The notes: generated by a model not told the origin, from the letters alone. A stretch of 64,000 bases of DNA from Enterococcus hulanensis (GCF_005405485.1 NZ_BJED01000005.1:75654-139653); one strand, 5' to 3'. Counted from the stretch's first letter, positions 33,883-43,660 are shown. Translations and numbers: made by a program.

Positions 33883-34899
33883 ATGAAACATTTAACATTT
33901 GTAGTACCAAGCTATAACTCTCAGGATTATTTGGCCCGCTGTGTGGACACATTATTGGCAGGGGAAGAGGATGTAGAGATTATTATCGTAAATGACGGGT
34001 CCACCGATGATACTGCAGCGATTGCTGATGGCTATGCTGCGGCTCATCCGACGATCGTAAAAGTAGTGCATCAAGAAAATAAAGGACACGGAGGAGCCGT
34101 CAATGCCGGCTTGGCTCATGCCACAGGTCGGTATCTTAAGGTGGTGGATTCCGATGATTGGCTAGACATTACAGGCCTTGCTTCCGTCCTTTCCCAGATG
34201 AAGAACTGGGAAGAAAATCAACTCACAGTCGATATGATCGTCTGCAACTATGTCTATGACCATTTATATGATGAGAAGCAGCATACGGTGGATTATCGCA
34301 ATGTTTTTGAGGCAAACGAGATTTGCGGATGGGAAAATATCGGACGCTTTACGCCTTCTCAATACCTGATTATGCATGCGCTGATTTTCAATACTGAAAT
34401 TCTGCGAAAGAGCGGCGTAGAGCTGCCGTTGAATACTTTTTATGTGGATAATCTATTCGCTTATCAACCGCTGCCTTATGTGAAAAAAATCTGCTATTTA
34501 GACGTTGATTTGTACCATTATTTCATTGGTCGTGATGATCAGTCTATCAACGAAAGCGTCATGATGGAGCGGATCGATCAGCAAATCAAAGTGACGAAAA
34601 TCGTCTCCGAATGTACCGATCTTGCCGCTGTGGAGGTTTCGAAGCTATCCACGTACATGATGAGGAATATCTCGATTATGTTGGCTATCTCTTCGATCCA
34701 TTTGTTGCTGATCGGGACAGATGAAGCTTTGGCTAAACGAAAGGAATTATGGAACCACATCAAGAATATCAACCGGAAGCTGTATTGGAAATTACGACTG
34801 CAAACTGTCGGCGGACTGACTTATCTTCCTGGGAAAATCGGGGGTCTTGCGACGGTTACGGGCTACCGAGCAGCCAAAACGGTCATTAAATTTCAATAG
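33883..34899 (+). CDS. Glycosyltransferase family 2
   Basis: About 338 residues, GT-A fold inverting transferase. Seen: FVVPSYNSQDYLARC at the start, IIIVNDGSTDDTA near residue 35, NKGHGGAVNAGL near 70 and the metal-binding VVDSDDWLD near 90. The C-terminal half is likely the acceptor/membrane-contacting part. ATG 33883 chosen with TGGAGG 9 bases upstream over GTG 33868. Adjacent Glf suggests it adds or precedes galactofuranose in a wall polymer or glycolipid; the sugar cannot be read out. Confidence 0.85.
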   Translation: MKHLTFVVPSYNSQDYLARCVDTLLAGEEDVEIIIVNDGSTDDTAAIADGYAAAHPTIVKVVHQENKGHGGAVNAGLAHATGRYLKVVDSDDWLDITGLASVLSQMKNWEENQLTVDMIVCNYVYDHLYDEKQHTVDYRNVFEANEICGWENIGRFTPSQYLIMHALIFNTEILRKSGVELPLNTFYVDNLFAYQPLPYVKKICYLDVDLYHYFIGRDDQSINESVMMERIDQQIKVTKIVSECTDLAAVEVSKLSTYMMRNISIMLAISSIHLLLIGTDEALAKRKELWNHIKNINRKLYWKLRLQTVGGLTYLPGKIGGLATVTGYRAAKTVIKFQ

Positions 34900-34918
34900 T
34901 TGAAAAGGAGGGCTGTAA

Positions 34919-35482
34919 ATGGCGGAAGTTTATATTGCGTTAGTGGATACACCGGGACTTTTCGCAAGCATTATTAAGAAAGTCATTGGTATTGACTATT
35001 GCCACGTTGTCCTCGCATTGGATGAAGCATTTGAACAAGCGTATAGTGTCAACCGAAGAAATCCGGCAATTCCCTATTTTGCCGGATTTGTTAGAGAAGA
35101 TTCAGAAAAGATTCTACGCAAATTTCCTACAGCGTCTTACAGAATCATTCGTTTGCCCTGCTCAATTGAACAAAAGGAAAGGATTCAAAAAGAGCTGGAA
35201 GCATGCTATGAAATACGCTGGAGGATTCACTACTGTCTTGTTGGGCTGCCTTTTTTAATGTTGAACCGACCTTTTCAGCAAAAGAATCATTATACGTGTT
35301 CTTCATTTTTAGCAAAGCTGCTTGATGAACAAGCAATTTCTTTATTTGATAAACATTTTTCGCTTGTAACACCGAGAGATTTCTATGAATTGACTCAGTT
35401 TGAGCAGATTTATGAGGGATCATTTTCCCAATATCTCAGTTATCAAGCTCAGCAGAAGGAGGCGAAGGGGCATGCTTGGTAA
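34919..35482 (+). CDS. Permuted NlpC/P60-like (YiiX-type) cysteine hydrolase
   Basis: 187 residues. The circularly permuted papain-like pattern is seen: an early His in GIDYCHVVLALDE near residue 30 and a late Cys in HYTCSSFLAKLL near residue 126, in an order opposite to ordinary NlpC/P60. No signal peptide is visible, so the location is unclear, although a hydrophobic stretch (VGLPFLMLN) is present. It overlaps the next gene by 11 bases. It could cut an amide or thioester in a lipid- or wall-linked compound made by this cluster. Confidence 0.65.
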   Translation: MAEVYIALVDTPGLFASIIKKVIGIDYCHVVLALDEAFEQAYSVNRRNPAIPYFAGFVREDSEKILRKFPTASYRIIRLPCSIEQKERIQKELEACYEIRWRIHYCLVGLPFLMLNRPFQQKNHYTCSSFLAKLLDEQAISLFDKHFSLVTPRDFYELTQFEQIYEGSFSQYLSYQAQQKEAKGHAW

Positions 35483-36515
35483 GTATAAGCTCAGCATCGT
35501 TCTGCTGTTGCTACTAATCATACTGACAGTGAGTACTTTTCTTCAATCGAATGATCTTCCTGCAGTGGTTTCGGCTTTATCAGAGATGAGTCTTTTGTGG
35601 CTGACGCTTGGTATTTTGTCGGTTCTCTTGTTTGTCATTTTAGAGGGTGTGATGATTTGGCATTTATTGCGCTCTTTTCAAAAGGGGATCGGACTGTATC
35701 AATGTATCTGTTGGTCGTTCATTGGTTTTTTTGTATCAGGAATTACTCCATCAGCGACAGGCGGACAACCGATGCAGATTTATTACATGAAGCGTGCAGG
35801 TATCAAGGTCTCAGCAAGTATGCCTGTGCTGATGATACTCGCTGTTTTGTATAAGCTGGTGATGGTAAGCATTGGAGCGGGGCTCAGTCTTTTCTGGGCA
35901 ACAGGACTCGCGGCTTACTTCGGTGATTTTTTATGGTTGTTTTACCTTGGGTTGGGACTAAATAGTTTTGTGGTTGTCTTACTGATATTCATTATGCTCC
36001 GTCCGCTTTATGCGGAAAAGCTGATCTTAAAAATCGAGAGACTTTTGACCGCTATGCGTATTTTGAAAGAATCGCCGGAGCGGCAAACGAGATGGCTTTC
36101 AGCAATTGCAGAATATCAACAGGTTATCGGTTTTTTTCGTAAACATAAAACCACATTGCTTTCGGTTGCACTAATGACCTTTATCCAACGGTGTCTGCCT
36201 TTTCTATTGATTTGGATTATTTATCGGGGAATGGGTCTTTCAAGTGTGGGAATACTGTCCTTGATGGCTTTGCAGGCGGCCGTCACTTTGGCAATCGATC
36301 TGCTGCCGCTGCCAGGCTCTATGGGGGTAGCTGAATTTGTTTTTACAACGGTTTTTGCGGCTGTTTTTAGCGATAAGCTGCTGCCTGCTGCATTGTGCAT
36401 TTCAAGAGGACTCAGTTTTTATCTGCTCATGATCGTGAGTGCGGCTATTTTCGCTGGGGTTCACTTTTCAAAAGGTAAAACCGCAAAAAAGGAATATCGT
36501 GATTTTTTAATTTAA
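35472..36515 (+). CDS. Flippase-like lysylphosphatidylglycerol-synthase-type membrane protein
   Basis: About 347 residues, eight or so membrane helices, UPF0104/AglD-type (the MprF-like flippase domain without the catalytic domain). Characteristic: WSFIGFFVSGITPSATGGQP near residue 90, and LPLPGSMGVAEF near residue 280. ATG 35472 is chosen with AGAAGGAGG upstream, 24 codons inside a longer open frame. Likely moves a glycolipid or lipid-linked sugar across the membrane for the cluster; the substrate is inference. Confidence 0.78.
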   Translation: MLGKYKLSIVLLLLLIILTVSTFLQSNDLPAVVSALSEMSLLWLTLGILSVLLFVILEGVMIWHLLRSFQKGIGLYQCICWSFIGFFVSGITPSATGGQPMQIYYMKRAGIKVSASMPVLMILAVLYKLVMVSIGAGLSLFWATGLAAYFGDFLWLFYLGLGLNSFVVVLLIFIMLRPLYAEKLILKIERLLTAMRILKESPERQTRWLSAIAEYQQVIGFFRKHKTTLLSVALMTFIQRCLPFLLIWIIYRGMGLSSVGILSLMALQAAVTLAIDLLPLPGSMGVAEFVFTTVFAAVFSDKLLPAALCISRGLSFYLLMIVSAAIFAGVHFSKGKTAKKEYRDFLI

Positions 36516-36542
36516 AGAAATGACTAGAGGAGCTGATTTTAG

Positions 36543-37736
36543 ATGACAAAAAGAAATAGACCAGATGTACTAGTAGTAGGGGCGGGTTTTGCGGGCTCTG
36601 TTTGTGCCAGAGAATTCGCCGAAAAGGGATTCAAGGTATTAGTTTTAGAGGAGCGATCGCATATTGGCGGAAATATGTTCGATGGACCCGACAAGAATGA
36701 CTTGATGATTCACTGGTATGGACCGCATATTTTTCATACGAATAATCAGACTGTTTTTAACTGGTTGGACCGTTTTACTGATTGGCGGCCTTATGAACAT
36801 CGTGTTTTAGGAAGAATCAAAGGGGAAGAAGTACCGATCCCCTTCAACTTTACCTCGATAGATACGCTGTTTCCCAGTAAGACGGCCCAACGGTTGAAGA
36901 AAAGGCTTATTCAGGCCTTCCCAAACAAGGAACGGATCACTGTTTCAGAACTGACGGGTCATCAAGATGAAGAGCTGGCAGAATTAGGCGACTTTATTTT
37001 TGAAAATGTTTTTGTCCACTATACAGCAAAGCAGTGGGGAATTCCTGTCGAGCAAGTGGACTCCGCAGTAATCAATCGAGTCCCTGTTTTATTAAGTTAT
37101 GATGATCGCTATTTTCAAGACGAGCTGCAGTTTATGCCTAAGAATGGTTATACGGAGTTGTTTAAGCAGATATTGAATCACGAGAATATTGTCCGTCGAT
37201 TAGGAGTTTCCGCTGATGCGGTTCTTCGACTAGAAGCTGAAGGGCGTATTCTATTTGAAGGAGAAGTATTTGAAGGTCCGGTGATCTATACGGGGGCACC
37301 AGACCAGCTGTTGAATTATCACTTTGGCCGGTTAGAGTATCGTTCACTGGATATGTCTTTTGAAACCATCAAAAAAACGCAATTTCAAAAGGCAGCAGTT
37401 GTTAATTATCCGAATGAGGAGAAATTCACACGAATCACAGAATTTAAACAATTGACCGGTCAAGTCAAGGAAGGGGTTACTGCTATTTTAAAAGAATATC
37501 CTAGTGCCTATACTGGCAAGGATAAACTTGAGCCATACTATCCGATCGAAACGGCGGCGAATCGAAAACAATACGAAGCCTATCGGAACAAGCTGATCAC
37601 GTGGGAAAATCTTTATCTCTGCGGCCGATTAGCGCAATATAGATATTTTAATATGGATGAAGTGATTGAATATGCTTTGCAGCTTTCAGCAGCTATCATG
37701 AAATTAGATAGCGTATCATTCGTCGCGAACAGCTAA
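36543..37736 (+). CDS. glf: UDP-galactopyranose mutase
   Basis: 397-residue flavoenzyme converting UDP-galactopyranose to UDP-galactofuranose. FAD motif VLVVGAGFAGSVCAREFAE near residue 9, EERSHIGGNMFD near 36, HWYGPHIFHTN near 58, then LPFNFTS-like IPFNFTS, and the C-terminal GRLAQYRYFNMDE, all typical of Glf. Last gene of the cluster. It indicates that this strain makes a galactofuranose-bearing surface glycan. Confidence 0.94.
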   Translation: MTKRNRPDVLVVGAGFAGSVCAREFAEKGFKVLVLEERSHIGGNMFDGPDKNDLMIHWYGPHIFHTNNQTVFNWLDRFTDWRPYEHRVLGRIKGEEVPIPFNFTSIDTLFPSKTAQRLKKRLIQAFPNKERITVSELTGHQDEELAELGDFIFENVFVHYTAKQWGIPVEQVDSAVINRVPVLLSYDDRYFQDELQFMPKNGYTELFKQILNHENIVRRLGVSADAVLRLEAEGRILFEGEVFEGPVIYTGAPDQLLNYHFGRLEYRSLDMSFETIKKTQFQKAAVVNYPNEEKFTRITEFKQLTGQVKEGVTAILKEYPSAYTGKDKLEPYYPIETAANRKQYEAYRNKLITWENLYLCGRLAQYRYFNMDEVIEYALQLSAAIMKLDSVSFVANS

Positions 37737-37741
37737 AAATC

Positions 37742-37780
37742 AAAAAGTACTGCTAGACTTCGTCTGGGCAGTACTTTTTT
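37742..37780 (+). terminator. Rho-independent terminator
   Basis: AAAAAGTACTGC / GCAGTACTTTTTT with an inner AGAC/GTCT stem, directly after glf. Confidence 0.93.
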
Positions 37781-37810
37781 GCTTGAACAAACAATAATCA
37801 TTGTTCAAGC
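37781..37810. other. Second hairpin after glf
   Basis: GCTTGAACAA and TTGTTCAAGC (10-bp arms, 10-base loop) immediately follow the glf terminator. No T run, so it is not a terminator on either strand. Role unknown. Confidence 0.45.
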
Positions 37811-37895
37811 GACCGATAAAAATTAGATGTCAAAAATAATAAAAAACTCGTGACCGAAATTAAGCAGTTTTTATGTTTTTGCAAAGGAATAAGTC

Positions 37896-37947
37896 TGGAA
37901 AAAAGCAAAGATCCAAGCTGAAGAGCATTTCGCTGCAGCTTGGATCT
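37896..37947 (-). terminator. Rho-independent terminator for response regulator
   Basis: 12-bp perfect stem AGATCCAAGCTG / CAGCTTGGATCT, followed on the minus strand by a T-rich tract. It begins 9 bases after the regulator stop. Confidence 0.85.
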
Positions 37948-37956
37948 ATAAAGTAA

Positions 37957-38649
37957 TTATGGTCGAAAGCGATAACCGGCTCCCCAGACAGTTTGGATAT
38001 GCTGCGGGTTGGCGGGATCTTTTTCGATTTTTTCTCGCAGTCTGCTGAGATGGACCGCCACGGTTCGGCTATCGCCGATTGCATCCAGTCCCCAAATTTT
38101 TTCGTAAAGAGCTTCTCGAGTAAAAACAATCTCAGGATTAGACATTAGAAAAAGGAGCAGCTCATATTCTCTGTTTTTAAACTCCACTTCGATGTTATCG
38201 ACAAAAACGCGTCTTGTTTTGGTATTTAGTTTAAACTTCCCATAATCTAAAACTTCAGAAACGACTGAGGTATTTTGCTGAGAGGCACGTGCATACTGAG
38301 CTAAGTTTGCCTTCACCCGAGCCACAAGCTCCATTGCTGAGAAGGGCTTTGTAATGTAATCGTCAGCACCGACACCGAGTCCCATGATCTTATCCGCATC
38401 TTCTACCTTGGCAGTTACCATTAAAATAGGAATGGAGAGTTTTTCCCGCAGCTGCTTGCATATCTCCACCCCATCCATATCAGGCAGCATTAGATCCAGT
38501 AAAATCAGATCGTAAGAATTGGAAAGGGCCTCTTCCAAGCCTAAATGACCGTTCATGACCACTTTTGTTTCATACCCATTAATTGTGAGAAAATCCTGTT
38601 CTATTTTTGCTATTGCCTTGTCATCTTCAATGATCAATACTTTATCCAT
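37957..38649 (-). CDS. OmpR/PhoB-family response regulator
   Basis: 230 residues: receiver domain with acidic pocket (IIEDDKAI), phospho-Asp in LILLDLMLPDMDG near residue 53, Thr in MVTAKVED and Lys in YITKPFS. A C-terminal winged helix (about 130-228) ends in RTVAVHLSRLREKIE and VWGAGYRFRP. It is the second gene of the operon, overlapping the kinase by 8 bases. DNA sites are likely the 11-bp repeats at 33568-33611 and 40358-40379, which would make it an activator of the glf cluster and of itself. Confidence 0.9.
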   Translation of the reverse strand: MDKVLIIEDDKAIAKIEQDFLTINGYETKVVMNGHLGLEEALSNSYDLILLDLMLPDMDGVEICKQLREKLSIPILMVTAKVEDADKIMGLGVGADDYITKPFSAMELVARVKANLAQYARASQQNTSVVSEVLDYGKFKLNTKTRRVFVDNIEVEFKNREYELLLFLMSNPEIVFTREALYEKIWGLDAIGDSRTVAVHLSRLREKIEKDPANPQHIQTVWGAGYRFRP

Positions 38650-40102
38650 TCTCGATCCCCTCCAATACTGGTAATGTGATGATGATTTTTAGTCCATTTT
38701 CTGGTCCGTTATCCGCCTGAATCGTTCCTGAAAAGCGGTGGATAATCTTAGCTGAAATGGCTAACCCCAGACCATTTCCATTCCGTTTTCCAGTACTAGT
38801 GCGCGCCTTATTCCCGCGATAGAATATTTGAAACAACTTGTTTAATGAATCCTCGGATACTCCGGGTCCGTTGTCCTGAAAGATGATCGTGATATGATCA
38901 TTCTCTTGATAGGATTTTATCAGTAATTGGTTATCCTTTTCTGCTCCATACTTTAATGCATTTTCTGATAGATTTGTAAAAACAGTCCGCAATTGAACAG
39001 GATCGGCTTCGACATATTTCTGGTGGGTCGTATTCTCCAATGTGACGGTCATGTTCTCTTCATAGTCTTCTGCGGCTCCTTTTGCAAAACTATCAAGAGC
39101 TAAGCCGATATCGAAGATCTCTTCAGAAAAGGGAAACTCGCCAATATCCAGCTTTGAAAAGAGAAAGAGCTGTTGAACGATGTGTTCTAGGTCATCTGTT
39201 TTGGAAATGATTGTTTCCAGGTATTCTTTTTGCAGCCGTGGCGTAGCGGCCACACCTTCAACCAGTCCTTCTGCATATGTTTTTATCGATGTCAGGGGGG
39301 TGCGAAGATCATGAGAAATTCCAGCCACAAGTTCTCGCCGGTTCTCGTCGTCTTTTTTTCTGGCTTCGATTAACTCCTGCAGCTGCCTTGCCATCTCATT
39401 AAAATCATTACAGACTTCGGCAAATTCATCCTTTCCTTCGTAGGTGATCCGATAACCTAAGTTTCCGTCCCTGATCTTATGGACACCATTGACGAGGATG
39501 TTCAAAGGATTGATGATGCTGCGAAAAACGAACCTTGTCAAGATTCCATTTGTTAATACGATCGCAAAAAGAATGAATATAGCAAATAATACGCCAGGAT
39601 TGATTGTTTGGTTGATCAGATCAAAACGATTGTCTTTATCATAATCATGATCTTTGTTATAAAGATAAACGCGATACTGTCCGGCTTGAACAGTAAAAAG
39701 AGCAGTATTATCGATAGTATAATGGCCGCGGCTCTTATCTTTCTCCTGAGCCAAAGTAGTGAGAGGCGATGTGGTGAAATTGCCGTCTTGATAAAGCTCC
39801 TTATTTCCTTCATACAGAGCGATCGAAACAGCCTTGCTTTTTTGAGGAAGATCGAAGGAAGCAAGATCACTTTTGATTTTTTCCTCGTCAGCATATTTCC
39901 ATTCTGTTGATCGGCTTTTCATTTCCGCGACTGTTTGGTAAAACACATCATTGCTCCTTGAATGAAGATTGCCCTCTATGCCTGCATAGTTAAGAACGAT
40001 ATTGATAAAGATTGCTGATAACAACAAACATAACAATATCGGTATGATGATCATTAAGATGTTGGAAAAAATCAGTCGTCGTCGAATGGTCACGCCCTTC
40101 AC
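38642..40102 (-). CDS. Sensor histidine kinase
   Basis: 486 residues. Two membrane helices (about 10-32 and 160-182) flank an extracellular sensor domain of about 125 residues. Then HAMP (about 185-235), the phospho-His in VAGISHDLRTPLTS near 263, N-box ENALKYGAE, and G-boxes DNGPGVS and GNGLGLAI. It is placed before its response regulator rather than after, which is the less common order. The region before it has a two-unit PhoP-like box, so autoregulation is likely. Signal unknown; the neighbourhood points to envelope functions. Confidence 0.9.
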   Translation of the reverse strand: MKGVTIRRRLIFSNILMIIIPILLCLLLSAIFINIVLNYAGIEGNLHSRSNDVFYQTVAEMKSRSTEWKYADEEKIKSDLASFDLPQKSKAVSIALYEGNKELYQDGNFTTSPLTTLAQEKDKSRGHYTIDNTALFTVQAGQYRVYLYNKDHDYDKDNRFDLINQTINPGVLFAIFILFAIVLTNGILTRFVFRSIINPLNILVNGVHKIRDGNLGYRITYEGKDEFAEVCNDFNEMARQLQELIEARKKDDENRRELVAGISHDLRTPLTSIKTYAEGLVEGVAATPRLQKEYLETIISKTDDLEHIVQQLFLFSKLDIGEFPFSEEIFDIGLALDSFAKGAAEDYEENMTVTLENTTHQKYVEADPVQLRTVFTNLSENALKYGAEKDNQLLIKSYQENDHITIIFQDNGPGVSEDSLNKLFQIFYRGNKARTSTGKRNGNGLGLAISAKIIHRFSGTIQADNGPENGLKIIITLPVLEGIENG

Positions 40103-40357
40103 CCCCCTTTTTAACAGTATACGAAATACGCACTGCCTATTTCACCTTTTTAATGAGATAAGCGTAAAAAGTTTTCGTCATTTTTCACGGCTTGTCATAA
40201 TAGGATTTAATGCTTTTGCCAGCAAGCAGCAAAACCGGACTTAAAGGACCTATTATCAGATTGCCGATTGCAATTCAATGTGTGAAAAGATGGATCAGAA
40301 ATATTCTTTTGCCTTCCTTATTAGAGGGTAAACAAAAAGGTATAAATATGTCGCACG
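40103..40357. other. Gene-free stretch, kinase leader region
   Basis: About 255 bases upstream of the kinase. No ORF with a ribosome site and no repeat shared with the rest of the window; presumably the promoter and untranslated leader of the kinase operon. Confidence 0.4.
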
Positions 40358-40379
40358 AAATAGTTAACAGTTGTTAAAC
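40358..40379 (-). promoter_or_regulatory. Two-unit OmpR/PhoP-type box
   Basis: Read on the minus strand: GTTTAACAACT then GTTAACTATTT, again with an 11-bp period. The first unit differs at one base from the unit at 33590. About 255 bases upstream of the kinase start. Confidence 0.5.
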
Positions 40380-40497
40380 TAGCGAAGGGAAAAGCTGGGG
40401 GACTAGCGTATGTAGCCTGTTAAAATATATCGAATGATCGATATGTTTAAATTGGTGAGTGAGCTTCGTGATTTACTGAAAATTTTCAGCATCTTCT

Positions 40498-40542
40498 TTG
40501 ACAAAAGTGACCACATGGTGTTAATGTGGTATGGTCACTTTT
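40498..40542 (+). promoter_or_regulatory. busA promoter with BusR-type palindrome
   Basis: TTGACA at 40498-40503 followed by AAAAGTGACC (40503-40512) and its complement GGTCACTTTT (40533-40542), with an inner CCACAT/ATGTGG pair. The palindrome covers the spacer and start region, so a bound repressor would block the promoter. GTGAC/GTCAC cores are what BusR is known to bind; the run of Ts means it could also act as an attenuator. Confidence 0.62.
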
Positions 40543-40560
40543 TTAGAGGAGGATATTTTT

Positions 40561-41760
40561 TTGAGTAAAGTTAAGGTAGAACATCTGACTAAAATTTTCG
40601 GCAAGAAGCACCAGCAAGCCCTTGCGATGATTCAAGAGAATCGCGACAAGAACGAAATTTTAGCACAAACAGGTGCAACTGTCGGTGTATATGATGCAAG
40701 TTTTGAAGTCAATGAAGGAGAAATTTTTGTCATTATGGGGCTTTCCGGCAGCGGAAAATCCACAATGATTCGTTTATTAAATCGCTTGATCGATCCAACT
40801 TCTGGTGAGATTTACATAGATGGAGAAGACATTGCCAAAATGGACAAAGAAGCACTGCGAGAAGTGCGTCGACATAAGATCAATATGGTTTTTCAAAATT
40901 TTGGTTTGTTTCCTCATCGAACGATTTTAGAAAATACAGAATACGGTCTTGAAGTCCGAGGCGTGCCTAAGGCGGAACGTCAAGCTAAGGCAGAGAAGGC
41001 CTTAGAAAACTCGGGCTTATTAACATTTAAGGATCAATATCCTAGTCAATTATCCGGTGGGATGCAGCAACGGGTCGGTTTAGCGCGGGCTTTAGCCAAT
41101 GATCCAGAGATTTTATTAATGGATGAAGCTTTCTCGGCCTTGGACCCATTGATTCGTCGTGAGATGCAGGATGAATTATTGGATCTGCAATCAAACGTGC
41201 AAAAAACGATCATCTTTATTACCCATGATTTGAACGAAGCATTGCGTATCGGTGATCGAATCGCTTTGATGAAGGACGGACAGATCATGCAGATCGGTAC
41301 AGGAGAAGAAATCCTAACCCATCCAGCAAACCAATATGTCAGAGACTTTGTTGAAGACGTGGATCGTTCGAAGGTCTTGACTGCCCAAAACATCATGGTA
41401 CCTGCTTTGACGACGAATATCGAAGTTGATGGACCAAATGTTGCGTTGAATCGGATGCGCAAAGAAGAAGTCAGCATGCTTTTAGCTGTGGACCGCAAGC
41501 GCAAGCTGAAGGGAAGTCTTACAGCCGATAAGGCATTAGAGGCTCGCAAAAACAATTTAACACTGAAAGAAGTCATCGACAAAAATGTCCGCCGCATCCC
41601 TAAGGATATGCTGGTTACTGACATTTTCAATCTGATTTTTGATTCGCCGGCACCGCTGGCCGTAGTCGAAGGCGACCGCTTAGTCGGCGTCGTTATTCGC
41701 GGCAGTGTCTTAGAAGCGTTGGCAGATACAGAAACAGAAGAGGTGAAATTGAATGTTTAA
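40561..41760 (+). CDS. busAA: Glycine betaine/proline ABC transporter ATPase
   Basis: About 399 residues, ATP-binding subunit of an OpuA/BusA-type osmolyte importer. Walker [11 protein letters not shown] near residue 60, signature [16 protein letters not shown] near 160, Walker [15 protein letters not shown] near 183, and a pair of CBS domains at about 280-395 that sense ionic strength in this family. The start is TTG 40561 with AGAGGAGG 8 bases upstream; the open frame extends to an ATG at 40531 inside the operator, which lacks a ribosome site. It overlaps busAB by 8 bases. Confidence 0.9.
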   Translation: MSKVKVEHLTKIFGKKHQQALAMIQENRDKNEILAQTGATVGVYDASFEVNEGEIFVIMGLSGSGKSTMIRLLNRLIDPTSGEIYIDGEDIAKMDKEALREVRRHKINMVFQNFGLFPHRTILENTEYGLEVRGVPKAERQAKAEKALENSGLLTFKDQYPSQLSGGMQQRVGLARALANDPEILLMDEAFSALDPLIRREMQDELLDLQSNVQKTIIFITHDLNEALRIGDRIALMKDGQIMQIGTGEEILTHPANQYVRDFVEDVDRSKVLTAQNIMVPALTTNIEVDGPNVALNRMRKEEVSMLLAVDRKRKLKGSLTADKALEARKNNLTLKEVIDKNVRRIPKDMLVTDIFNLIFDSPAPLAVVEGDRLVGVVIRGSVLEALADTETEEVKLNV

Positions 41761-43477
41761 TTTTTTACAGCAAGCTTTGCCCGTCGCAGATTGGGTTGAA
41801 AGTTTTACAGAATGGTTAACAGGAACATTTGCAGGACTGTTCTCAGCGTTGCAGCATGCAGGACAATTTTTGATGGATGGGATGACGAATCTGTTAACGA
41901 TGATTCCGCCCTTATTATTGATACTTATCTTAACGGTCGCCGCCTTTTTTATCTCCAATAAAAAATGGGGACTGACGAGTTTTACTCTGATCGGCTTATT
42001 ATTTATATACAATCAAGGTATATGGATCGACTTGATGAGCACAGTTACTTTGGTGCTTTTATCTAGTCTACTGTCAATCATCATCGGGGTACCATTAGGT
42101 ATCTTGATGGCGAAAAATGAGACAGCGAAAAAGATCATCACGCCGATCTTAGACTTCATGCAGACAATGCCGGGGTTCGTGTACTTGATCCCAGCCGTTG
42201 CCTTCTTCGGGATCGGAATGGTTCCCGGGGTTTTCGCATCAGTGATTTTTGCTTTGCCGCCAACTGTACGTTTTACTAACCTAGGGATTCGCCAAATTCC
42301 GAAAGAATTGGTGGAGGCTTCTGATTCATTTGGTGGAACAGGGCGTCAAAAATTATTTAAATTAGAATTGCCGTTAGCAAAAAGCACGATCTTAGCAGGG
42401 ATCAACCAAACAACGATGCTTGCTCTATCGATGGTCGTGATCGCGTCAATGATCGGAGCTCCCGGTTTAGGTCGCGGTGTACTGTCAGCGTTGCAGCGTG
42501 CACAGGTTGGGAATGGCTTTGTCAATGGTTTGGCATTAGTCATTTTAGCCATCATTATTGACCGCTTCACGCAAAACATCAATAAACCAAAACAACAGGC
42601 GGCTGAAAAAATGCCGAAAACGAAAAAGAAAAAAATCGGGATTGCAGCAGGTGTCGTAGCGGCAATTGTGTTACTTGCTTCTTTTGGCTTCGGCGGATCA
42701 TCTAACGAAAACAAAGGAACGATCAACCTAACTTACGTGGAATGGGATACAGAAGTTGCATCCACCCATGTAGTCGGCGAAGTCTTAAAAGAAATGGGCT
42801 ACAACGTCAACATGACACCATTAGACAATGCGATCATGTGGGAATCTGTCGCAAAAGGCGAATCGGATGCAATGGTAGCTGCTTGGCTGCCGAACACCCA
42901 CAAATCCCAATTTGCTCAATACAAAGATCAAGTTGATGATTTGGGTGTCAATCTGAAAGGTGCTAAGGTCGGCATCGTCGTTCCAGATTATATGGACGTA
43001 AACTCGATCGCAGATTTAAGTGATCAAGCCAATAAAACGATTACGGGAATCGAGCCGGGGGCAGGAGTTGTGAACGCAGCTGAAAATACCTTGAAGGCTT
43101 ATCCAAACTTAGCAGATTGGAAGGTCTCAACCTCATCATCAGGCGCTATGACCGTCGCCCTTGGTCAAGCAATTAAAAAGAAACAACCGATCGTCATTAC
43201 CGGCTGGTCGCCGCATTGGATGTTTGCTAAATATGGATTGAAATATTTGGAAGATCCAAAAGGGGCGATGGGATCAGAAGAAGCGATCCATACGATGGCA
43301 CGTAAAGGTCTGAAGGAAGACCAACCTGAAGCCTATAAAGTATTGGATAATTTCCATTGGAACCAAAAGGATATGGAAAATGTCATGCTCGCCATCAATG
43401 AAGGAACAGATCCATCTCAAGCAGCCAAAGACTGGATCAAAGACCATCAAAAAGAAGTCGATGAGTGGAAGAAATAG
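41753..43477 (+). CDS. busAB: Glycine betaine ABC transporter permease/substrate-binding fusion
   Basis: 574 residues. The N-terminal permease (about 1-290) has the inner-membrane signature [21 protein letters not shown] lysine-rich segment and a membrane helix (about 300-318) follow, then an externally displayed substrate-binding domain (about 325-574) with aromatic and WSPHWMF-type ligand residues. The fusion is the OpuABC/BusAB form of Lactobacillales. With busAA it imports betaine on osmotic upshift. Ends at a terminator. Confidence 0.92.
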   Translation: MFNFLQQALPVADWVESFTEWLTGTFAGLFSALQHAGQFLMDGMTNLLTMIPPLLLILILTVAAFFISNKKWGLTSFTLIGLLFIYNQGIWIDLMSTVTLVLLSSLLSIIIGVPLGILMAKNETAKKIITPILDFMQTMPGFVYLIPAVAFFGIGMVPGVFASVIFALPPTVRFTNLGIRQIPKELVEASDSFGGTGRQKLFKLELPLAKSTILAGINQTTMLALSMVVIASMIGAPGLGRGVLSALQRAQVGNGFVNGLALVILAIIIDRFTQNINKPKQQAAEKMPKTKKKKIGIAAGVVAAIVLLASFGFGGSSNENKGTINLTYVEWDTEVASTHVVGEVLKEMGYNVNMTPLDNAIMWESVAKGESDAMVAAWLPNTHKSQFAQYKDQVDDLGVNLKGAKVGIVVPDYMDVNSIADLSDQANKTITGIEPGAGVVNAAENTLKAYPNLADWKVSTSSSGAMTVALGQAIKKKQPIVITGWSPHWMFAKYGLKYLEDPKGAMGSEEAIHTMARKGLKEDQPEAYKVLDNFHWNQKDMENVMLAINEGTDPSQAAKDWIKDHQKEVDEWKK

Positions 43478-43486
43478 TAGAAGCAG

Positions 43487-43521
43487 AAAATTGCTGGTCC
43501 AGGGGGATCAGCAATTTTTTT
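43487..43521 (+). terminator. Rho-independent terminator
   Basis: AAATTGCTGGTCC / GGGATCAGCAATTT with one mismatch and a T run after busAB. Confidence 0.85.
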
Positions 43522-43590
43522 GTCTAAAATTCTTGAATGCTCAACTTTCATAAATCTTTTCAAAAAAGAGTGATTCCCATTAATTACCGT

Positions 43591-43660
43591 TTTCATGATT
43601 AATGATGAAAAAAGGATGCCTTTTAACAAAGAAGGAAATTGACTATGATGAATATAAGAG
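43591..43660 (+). promoter_or_regulatory. Duplicated promoter module, copy A
   Basis: The palindrome-like TTTCATGATTAATGATGAAA (43591-43610) lies 33 bases before a TATGAT -10 (43644-43649), and the bases between resemble those at 55835-55867. The same 20-mer and same spacing occur at 55815-55873. Likely operator plus promoter for the regulator-first PTS operon. Confidence 0.65.
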
